Origin: Natrialbaceae archaeon B1-Br10_E2g27
GTDB taxonomy: Archaea > Halobacteriota > Halobacteria > Halobacteriales > Natrialbaceae
NCBI GenBank assembly: GCA_001563885.1
Contig: LKMM01000050.1
Location: forward strand, 1-11,123
DNA: 11,123 nucleotides
Reading direction: 5' to 3'
Notes under the pieces: generated by a model
Databases searched by the model: none
What the model was told of the DNA's origin: nothing
What the model saw: only the letters and a program-made list of their open reading frames with translations
Shown: positions 7,501 through 11,123 of the stretch, one piece after another
How positions within the stretch are numbered: position 1 is the first letter of the stretch
Layout of the letters: each line of letters begins with the position of its first letter
Translations under genes and position numbers: made by a program

Positions 7501-8430
7501 ATGCGCCACGACCACCTCATCACGACCAAACAACTCTCGCGTGCCGACATCGAAGCGGTGCTCGATCGGGCCGCCGAGTTAGACGCCGACCCGTCGGCCG
7601 CCGCCGACCGCCACGCTGGCCGGCTGCTCGGATTGCTGTTTTTCGAGCCGAGTACGCGGACGAAGATGAGCTTCGAAACCGCGATGAAACGACTCGGCGG
7701 CGATGTCGTCGACATGGGTTCAGTCGAATCCTCGAGTGTCACGAAAGGTGAGACACTCGCCGACACGGTCCGCGTCATCGAGGGCTACACCGACGGGATC
7801 GTCCTTCGCCATCCAAAGCAGGGTGCGGCGACGATGGCCAGTGAGTTCGTCGACGTTCCACTGTTGAACGCAGGCGACGGCGCTGGCCACCATCCGACAC
7901 AGACCTTGCTCGATCTGTACACGATTCGGGAAACAACTGGTCTCGACGATCTGACGATCGGAATTATGGGCGATCTCAAGTACGGCCGGACGGTTCACTC
8001 TCTGGCACACGCGCTGACAAACTTCGACGCCAGCCAGCATTTCATCAGCCCGGAGAGTCTGAACCTCCCTCGAGAGGTTGTCTACGACCTCCACCAGGGC
8101 CAGACGGGGGCCCGGATCCGCGAACACGAGCACATCGACGACATCCTTCCATCCCTCGATGTGCTGTATGTGACCCGAATCCAGCGCGAGCGCTTCCCCG
8201 ATGAAAACGAGTACCAGCAGGTCGCCGGCGAGTACCAGATCGACGCCGAGACACTCGAGGTAGCCGACGAGGAGCTAACGATCATGCACCCGCTTCCACG
8301 TGTCGACGAGATTGCACCCGAAATCGACGAGACAGACCACGCTGCATACTTCGAGCAGGCACACAACGGCGTGCCGGTGCGGATGGCGCTGCTCGATATG
8401 CTTCTCGAAGGAGGTGAGATAGATGAGTAA
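7501..8430 (+). CDS. pyrB: Aspartate carbamoyltransferase catalytic subunit
   Basis: PyrB condenses carbamoyl phosphate with L-aspartate to N-carbamoyl-aspartate, the committed step of pyrimidine synthesis in the cytoplasm. The 309-residue length is close to the 311 of the E. coli chain. Active-site signatures are all present: the carbamoyl-phosphate loop FEPSTRTKMSFE with STRT at 51-54, the mobile-loop SSVTKGETLADT with Lys82 matching E. coli Lys84, HPTQTLLDLYT from His131, and HPLPRVDEI from His263. The ATG at 7501 gives a natural N-terminus (MRHDHLITTKQLS) and fits the upstream TATA-like sequence. It overlaps pyrI by 8 bases, so the two chains are made from one message and should assemble into the allosteric complex of catalytic trimers and regulatory dimers. 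Nothing appears damaged. Confidence 0.97.
   Translation: MRHDHLITTKQLSRADIEAVLDRAAELDADPSAAADRHAGRLLGLLFFEPSTRTKMSFETAMKRLGGDVVDMGSVESSSVTKGETLADTVRVIEGYTDGIVLRHPKQGAATMASEFVDVPLLNAGDGAGHHPTQTLLDLYTIRETTGLDDLTIGIMGDLKYGRTVHSLAHALTNFDASQHFISPESLNLPREVVYDLHQGQTGARIREHEHIDDILPSLDVLYVTRIQRERFPDENEYQQVAGEYQIDAETLEVADEELTIMHPLPRVDEIAPEIDETDHAAYFEQAHNGVPVRMALLDMLLEGGEIDE
8410..8417 (+). promoter_or_regulatory. Strong Shine-Dalgarno sequence for pyrI within pyrB
   Basis: GGAGGTGA is a full match to the haloarchaeal anti-Shine-Dalgarno complement and ends five bases before the pyrI ATG at 8423. It encodes Gly-Gly-Glu in the PyrB tail. Such a site inside an operon, with none before pyrB, fits the haloarchaeal pattern of leaderless first genes and Shine-Dalgarno-led internal genes. 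Confidence 0.8.
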
Positions 8431-8908
8431 CGACCGCGAGCCAACGGATGACTCGGCCCACGAACTGCGCGTGAGCAAGATCCGCGATGGGACGGTAATC
8501 GACCACGTCCGCGGTGGCCAGGCGCTGAACGTCCTCGCGATTCTTGACATCGACGGCACCAGAGGCGAAGAGGTGTCGGTGGGGATGAACGTCCCATCCG
8601 ACCGCTTTGCACGAAAAGATATCGTGAAAGTCGAAGGACGGGAGTTGAGCCAGGACGAAGTCGACGTCCTCTCGCTGATCGCACCCGACGCGACGATCAA
8701 CATCGTCCGCGAGTACGAAGTCGTCGGCAAACACCGCGTCGAACGTCCCGAGACGGTCGACGGCGTCCTCTCGTGTCCAAATCCCGGCTGTATCACGACC
8801 GGTGACGAACCCGTCACCTCCCGATTCGAGGTGCTCGAGGACGGCGTTCGGTGTGTCTACTGTGGCACAATTGTTCGCGAAAACATTGCTTCACTCATCG
8901 AAACATAG
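8423..8908 (+). CDS. pyrI: Aspartate carbamoyltransferase regulatory subunit
   Basis: PyrI binds nucleotide effectors and zinc and links PyrB trimers, giving allosteric control of pyrimidine synthesis. The 161 residues are close to the 153 of E. coli PyrI. The N-terminal nucleotide-binding domain begins after a short acidic leader with LRVSKIRDGTVIDHVRGGQA. The C-terminal zinc domain has CPNPGC (Cys118, Cys123) and CVYC (Cys144, Cys147), the four expected ligands with the usual Cx4C and CxxC spacing. VPSDRFARKDIVKVEGREL in the centre is also typical. The start is fixed by the strong Shine-Dalgarno sequence just upstream and by the 8-base overlap with pyrB. The stop codon lies in the arm of a hairpin that may end the transcript. 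Confidence 0.96.
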   Translation: MSNDREPTDDSAHELRVSKIRDGTVIDHVRGGQALNVLAILDIDGTRGEEVSVGMNVPSDRFARKDIVKVEGRELSQDEVDVLSLIAPDATINIVREYEVVGKHRVERPETVDGVLSCPNPGCITTGDEPVTSRFEVLEDGVRCVYCGTIVRENIASLIET

Positions 8909-8928
8909 CCCGAATTTCGACCGGGCTA
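8906..8928 (+). terminator. Hairpin overlapping the pyrI stop codon, possible transcript end
   Basis: TAGCCCG (8906-8912) pairs perfectly with CGGGCTA (8922-8928) around a nine-base loop. The pyrI stop codon forms the first three bases of the stem. Archaeal termination usually depends on T-rich stretches, and only a modest one (GTCGTTTCTCGT, about 30 bases on) follows, so this could instead protect the 3' end of the message. Confidence 0.4.
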
Positions 8929-8979
8929 GCGCGAAAAGCTGCATGGCGGGTGTCGTTTCTCGTAATGGAGCGTTCCAGA

Positions 8980-8987
8980 ATATCTAA
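8980..8987 (+). promoter_or_regulatory. Possible TATA box for the small membrane protein gene
   Basis: ATATCTAA is centred about 33 bases before the ATG at 9017, giving a predicted leader of only a few bases. It is the most AT-rich stretch in the pyrI-to-small-gene spacer. The support is position and composition only. Confidence 0.3.
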
Positions 8988-9016
8988 GTGACCACCACGC
9001 CAACTGCCATGTGGAT

Positions 9017-9127
9017 ATGTCACGAGTAATCAAAGTCGTGATCGCGCTGGTCATCATCGCGGTCCTCTGGAAGGTCTTAAGCAGCCGATCCTCTTCCGTG
9101 GAAGTCGACTACGATCCTATCGAATAG
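9017..9127 (+). CDS. Small single-helix membrane protein, 36 residues, function unknown
   Basis: The frame starts ATG at 9017, stops TAG at 9125-9127 and encodes 36 residues: MSRVIKVVIALVIIAVLWKV, a short serine-arginine stretch, then the acidic tail VEVDYDPIE. Residues 4-21 form one clear hydrophobic segment, with Arg3 and Lys6 at the N-terminal side and Lys19 and Arg24 just after it. The acidic end is typical of haloarchaeal proteins. Codons end largely in G or C, as in the neighbours. There is no signal-peptidase site that I can recognise, so it probably stays in the membrane. It lies between two hairpins and has its own possible TATA box, so it may be an independent transcript behind pyrBI. 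I do not recognise the family. Chance translation is possible at this length, but composition and layout argue for a real gene. Confidence 0.6.
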   Translation: MSRVIKVVIALVIIAVLWKVLSSRSSSVEVDYDPIE

Positions 9128-9159
9128 TTCTCTCTCGAGAAATACCACTCAGAGAGTAC

Positions 9160-9187
9160 CGCCCGAGGACCGATGGTCTTTCGGGCG
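9160..9187 (+). terminator. Long interrupted hairpin downstream of the small membrane protein gene
   Basis: CGCCCGA (9160-9166) pairs with TCGGGCG (9181-9187). Inside it GACC (9168-9171) pairs with GGTC (9175-9178) around a three-base loop, with a small internal bulge. It sits 32 bases after the small gene's stop and 71 bases before the next start. It could end the upstream transcript; no T-run follows directly, so a role as an RNA structure or protein site is also possible. Confidence 0.4.
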
Positions 9188-9222
9188 CTTGCAGTATCCG
9201 CCGATCAGTCTGTTGTATCTAT

Positions 9223-9236
9223 CGAACGGCTTACGG
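9223..9236 (+). promoter_or_regulatory. Weak BRE/TATA-like pair before the glycosidase-like gene
   Basis: CGAA at 9223-9226 followed by CTTACGG at 9230-9236 sits about 26 bases before the ATG at 9259, the right spacing for a leaderless transcript. The TATA part is GC-rich and poor. No convincing Shine-Dalgarno sequence is present as an alternative. Confidence 0.2.
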
Positions 9237-9258
9237 CCACGGGGACGTATCTCGAGAT

Positions 9259-10092
9259 ATGTACGGGGTCGTGACGCGAAATGCCGATGAACTCGAGTGG
9301 CCGGAGTTCGATCGTGGGTTTTACGAGGTCAAAGACGTCACCGGGCGATCAGCCGAACCGGTCGAAGACGGAATCAATATGGTGTCGTGTTTCGGAGACA
9401 ACGCGGCCGCCGATGCCGATCCATCGCTCGTTCCGGTCGATGACCTGGGGCGACCGGCGACACGCGATCGCCCCTACTTTGACTGGGCGTATATCTGTCC
9501 GACTCGCAAGGACTACCGCGAGGGGTTATTCGAGATTATCGACGACTGCGTCGACGCAAACGAGGATCTCAGACTCGACGATATCGGGTTCCCGCGGGCT
9601 GAATACTGCCGGTGTGGGTTCTGTGAACGCGCCTTCGAGGAACACGACATCGACGACCACTTCGAGTGGCGTGCACACACCATCACCGAGTTCGTCGCCG
9701 AGGCAACGGCCCGTATCCCCGGCACGGTGTATATGACACTGTATCCCGATCCGTATCCGGGCCACCTCTACGAACGCGCGGGGATCGACCTCGAGGCCAT
9801 CGAAGAATACGTCGACGAGTTCGTCGTCCCGCTGTACGATACTGCCTACGAAACGACCTACTGGCTCGAGACGATCGCAAAGGGCTTCGAGAGTGCTCTC
9901 GAGACGCCGTTCAATATCGAATTATACGCCGTAAACGTCGATATCGACAATTTACTGCATGCAACCGAAGTCGCAGACGCCTACGGAAACGCCGTCTTCT
10001 TCGGGTACGAAGCGACGAACGCACGGGCAGCCCTGCGTCGGATGCACGCCGAACAACAAGACGGTGTTACCCACGGCAAGCCGGATTCCTAA
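9259..10092 (+). CDS. Conserved hypothetical protein, resembles TIM-barrel glycoside-hydrolase-like family
   Basis: The 277-residue soluble protein has no signal peptide or membrane segment, so it should be cytoplasmic. It resembles uncharacterised TIM-barrel glycosidase-like proteins: a YICPTRKDYREGLFEII stretch (Cys80), then LRLDDIGFPRAEYCRCGFC, where a strand ending in Asp-Asp leads into a CxCxxC cluster (Cys117, Cys119, Cys122). Later strands include VYMTLYPDPYPG, EFVVPLYDTAY and FNIELYAVNVD, in the order expected of alternating barrel strands and helices. The Asp pair and later acidic residues are possible catalytic groups; the cysteines could bind a metal. Substrate and reaction are unknown, and the resemblance is by pattern, not by search. 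Composition is acidic and codon use matches the neighbours. It appears to be a single-gene unit. Confidence 0.72.
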   Translation: MYGVVTRNADELEWPEFDRGFYEVKDVTGRSAEPVEDGINMVSCFGDNAAADADPSLVPVDDLGRPATRDRPYFDWAYICPTRKDYREGLFEIIDDCVDANEDLRLDDIGFPRAEYCRCGFCERAFEEHDIDDHFEWRAHTITEFVAEATARIPGTVYMTLYPDPYPGHLYERAGIDLEAIEEYVDEFVVPLYDTAYETTYWLETIAKGFESALETPFNIELYAVNVDIDNLLHATEVADAYGNAVFFGYEATNARAALRRMHAEQQDGVTHGKPDS

Positions 10093-10186
10093 GGCGGCGG
10101 TGACTCGAGTCGGTGCGGTAAGACGGTATTACGACGGTATGGGAGACACGGATCGATCCCAACGCCCGTAGTGTGTAACCGCGATC

Positions 10187-10230
10187 TGCTCGTAGTCGTC
10201 GAGTGTTCTACTCGTGGTCGTCGAGTGTTT
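10187..10230. repeat. Two-copy 22-base tandem repeat
   Basis: Copies at 10187-10208 and 10209-10230 differ at three positions and share GTCGTCGAGTGTT. They lie directly head to tail. The left copy ends where the doubtful minus-strand frame would stop; the right copy would encode its last residues. It could be a paired binding site or a chance duplication of the common CGTCGAG words. Confidence 0.7.
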
Positions 10231-10402
10231 CGTTCGGTTGCGGCCGTTTCCGTTCGTAACCGAGTTGGGCCTTTATTTCGCTCTCGAGTGGCGCTTGGAA
10301 CGAGCGGGCGTCGACCGTTATGAGCCGGCCGACCACTGCACGGTCGCCGACAAGTACCGGAGTCGACGCTCCAGTAGATACGATGACTGACCAGCAACCC
10401 AC
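10208..10402 (-). CDS. Doubtful small protein, 64 residues from GTG
   Basis: A minus-strand frame from a GTG at 10400-10402 to a TAG at 10208-10210 encodes 64 residues. Its second half (SFQAPLESEIKAQLGYERKR and the end ETLDDHE) is hydrophilic with an acidic tail and mostly G/C-ending codons, like real haloarchaeal proteins. Its first half is less convincing, and a start nearer 10330 is equally possible. It would be divergent from, and overlap the start of, the phasin-like gene. I do not recognise it. It may be a small gene, a remnant of a longer gene, or noise. Confidence 0.22.
   Translation of the reverse strand: MGCWSVIVSTGASTPVLVGDRAVVGRLITVDARSFQAPLESEIKAQLGYERKRPQPNETLDDHE
10326..10349. 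repeat. Imperfect inverted repeat upstream of the phasin-like gene, possible operator
   Basis: CGACC (10330-10334) pairs with GGTCG (10342-10346) around ACTGCAC. Skipping one base (10329) extends the match by CGG against CCG. The element lies about 33-57 bases before the ATG at 10383, where a promoter or regulator site would be expected. Function is inferred from position only. Confidence 0.4.
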
Positions 10403-11123
10403 CTCGAGTTCGACAGCCGAGATGCAAGAGGAGACGATGAACCAGGGCCAGCAGGCAATAGAGCAGCTGCTCGATTTACAGCAGAATATGGCGCGGATGA
10501 CTCTCAGTGCGTTGCGCTGGCAGGAGACTGCCCAGCAACAGGGAATGGAGATGACCCAGTCGATGATGGGAACGTTCCCGGGCCAGCAGTTTACCGAAAC
10601 GGTGCTCGAGAACTATCTCCAGGGGATGCAGGCGCTTATGCCGGAGATGGAACGGGCACTCGAGAAAAGTGTGGATGCAGCCGCCCAGTCCGCCCAGGAA
10701 GGACAACAGCAAGCCCAGGTGAGCGGGCATCAATCGATGGGGGGACACCAGAGCACTCAGCAACCACAGCAGGGACAACAGCGTGCACACTCCGGCCAGC
10801 AATACGGACGTCAGTTCCAGCAGGCTGGCACCCAGCAACCGCCCCAGCAGTATCCCCAGACCGGTGAGTGGGTATCAGAACAGATGACCTACGGCGGGGA
10901 AGCCCGCAGAGAGGAGACAGCGCAGGGCGGACAACCACAGACACCCGACGCATACGGAGGGTCTGAACGGCAGGATCAGTATGGACAGGGGCCGACACAG
11001 CACCAGCGCCAGCCCGAAATGCGGTCTGGCCAACAGCAGCCGACACGCCAGCACGGACAGCCCCCATCTCAACAACCAGGTGGCAGCGAGGAGTATCCAC
11101 AGGCCCAACAGCGCGGGCAAGAA
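10383..11123 (+). CDS. Glutamine-rich phasin-like protein, runs off the window end
   Basis: The frame opens with ATG at 10383 (MTDQQPTSSSTAEMQ) and continues through the last base without a stop, so 247 residues are visible. Residues 17-96 look helical and amphipathic, with QQAIEQLLDLQQNMARMTL, a second part around FTETVLENYLQGMQALMPEM, and many Met and Gln. This resembles phasins, the proteins that coat polyhydroxyalkanoate granules. Residues 97-247 are a low-complexity tail with 45 glutamines in 151 residues (about 30 percent), plus Gly, Pro, Ser and scattered Tyr in SGQQYGRQFQQ-like phrases. The tail has no hydrophobic core and is probably disordered. It is far less acidic than its neighbours. 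In other haloarchaea, phasin-type genes sit with an AbrB-like regulator, phaE and phaC, so a PHA cluster may follow. The PHA link is inference; a different coat or condensate-forming protein is possible. Confidence 0.7.
   Translation, partial: MTDQQPTSSSTAEMQEETMNQGQQAIEQLLDLQQNMARMTLSALRWQETAQQQGMEMTQSMMGTFPGQQFTETVLENYLQGMQALMPEMERALEKSVDAAAQSAQEGQQQAQVSGHQSMGGHQSTQQPQQGQQRAHSGQQYGRQFQQAGTQQPPQQYPQTGEWVSEQMTYGGEARREETAQGGQPQTPDAYGGSERQDQYGQGPTQHQRQPEMRSGQQQPTRQHGQPPSQQPGGSEEYPQAQQRGQE

Larger units (their letters stand above)
10093..10382. other. 290-base spacer before the phasin-like gene
   Basis: No convincing plus-strand gene is present. The spacer holds a 10-base palindrome GACTCGAGTC (10102-10111), a two-copy 22-base tandem repeat (10187-10230), an AT-rich CTTTATTT near 10270, and an imperfect inverted repeat (10326-10349) about 35 bases before the next start. 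A doubtful minus-strand reading frame covers its right half. No clear TATA box sits at the leaderless distance from 10383, so the next gene may have a longer leader. Confidence 0.6.

Noticed and set aside
7357..7533. N-terminal extension of the RecA-like protein to 7533
   Set aside because: It would cover the pyrB promoter and the first codons of pyrB. The family pattern begins at MEGRLKTGIDVLD.
8943..8987. 14-codon frame MAGVVSRNGAFQNI after pyrI
   Set aside because: It is too short to judge, and lacks a ribosome binding site or composition signal.
9173..9274. 33-residue plus-strand frame starting MVFRALAVSADQ
   Set aside because: It starts inside the loop of the hairpin, overlaps the start of the next gene in another frame, and has no recognisable features.
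9666..10103. 145-residue plus-strand frame inside the glycosidase-like gene
   Set aside because: It is extremely arginine-rich, which is the usual product of reading a haloarchaeal gene out of frame.
10102..10111. Perfect 10-base palindrome GACTCGAGTC after the glycosidase-like gene
   Set aside because: CTCGAG occurs very often throughout the window, mostly within coding sequence, so this palindrome is probably chance.
10476..11120. Leucine-rich minus-strand frames opposite the glutamine-rich gene (10476-10838, 10636-11100, 10875-11120)
   Set aside because: They are the antisense of CAG/CAA glutamine codons, which read as Leu (CTG/TTG) on the other strand, so apparent membrane segments are artefacts.
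1..11123. CRISPR array, tRNA, rRNA, insertion sequence or phage genes
   Set aside because: I saw no regularly spaced repeats, cloverleaf-like sequences, rRNA signatures, transposase motifs or integrase genes on either strand.

Overview
The window is about two-thirds GC and reads as haloarchaeal chromosome. Its proteins are rich in Asp and Glu, its codons end mostly in G or C, several promoters look suited to leaderless transcripts, and the gene families are typical haloarchaeal ones. CTCGAG is very frequent, which weakly suggests Natrialba/Haloterrigena-type relatives; this is an impression, not a classification. I see no rRNA, tRNA, CRISPR array, insertion sequence or integrase.

Positions 1-6718 hold a cobalamin (corrin ring) block. 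On the minus strand cobN (cobaltochelatase large subunit) is followed by cbiC (precorrin-8X methylmutase, cut by the window start), with an 8-base overlap. Divergent from cobN, across only 28 bases, lies chlID, a fused AAA+/VWA chelatase motor protein that should supply ATP-driven force to CobN. Both halves of the presumed cobalt chelatase therefore share one very small promoter region.

Positions 6730-9127 begin with a convergent minus-strand gene for a small RecA/KaiC-like protein whose Walker A loop has lost its key residues. Divergent from it is pyrB-pyrI, encoding aspartate carbamoyltransferase catalytic and regulatory chains. The two overlap by 8 bases, with a strong Shine-Dalgarno sequence for pyrI inside the end of pyrB. 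A hairpin overlaps the pyrI stop codon. It is followed by a 36-residue single-helix membrane protein gene that is easy to miss.

Positions 9128-11123 hold a second hairpin, then a 277-residue protein that looks like a haloarchaeal TIM-barrel glycoside-hydrolase-like protein with a CxCxxC cluster. A 290-base spacer with a tandem repeat and an inverted repeat follows. The window ends inside a glutamine-rich protein (247 residues seen, no stop) with a phasin-like helical N-terminal region. By analogy with other haloarchaea it may open a polyhydroxyalkanoate gene cluster beyond the window edge.

Most of the window is ordinary core metabolism. The items most worth a second look are the glutamine-rich phasin-like protein, the 36-residue membrane protein, the P-loop-deficient RecA-like protein and the uncharacterised glycosidase-like protein. 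I did not find convincing evidence of a wholly new multi-gene system.
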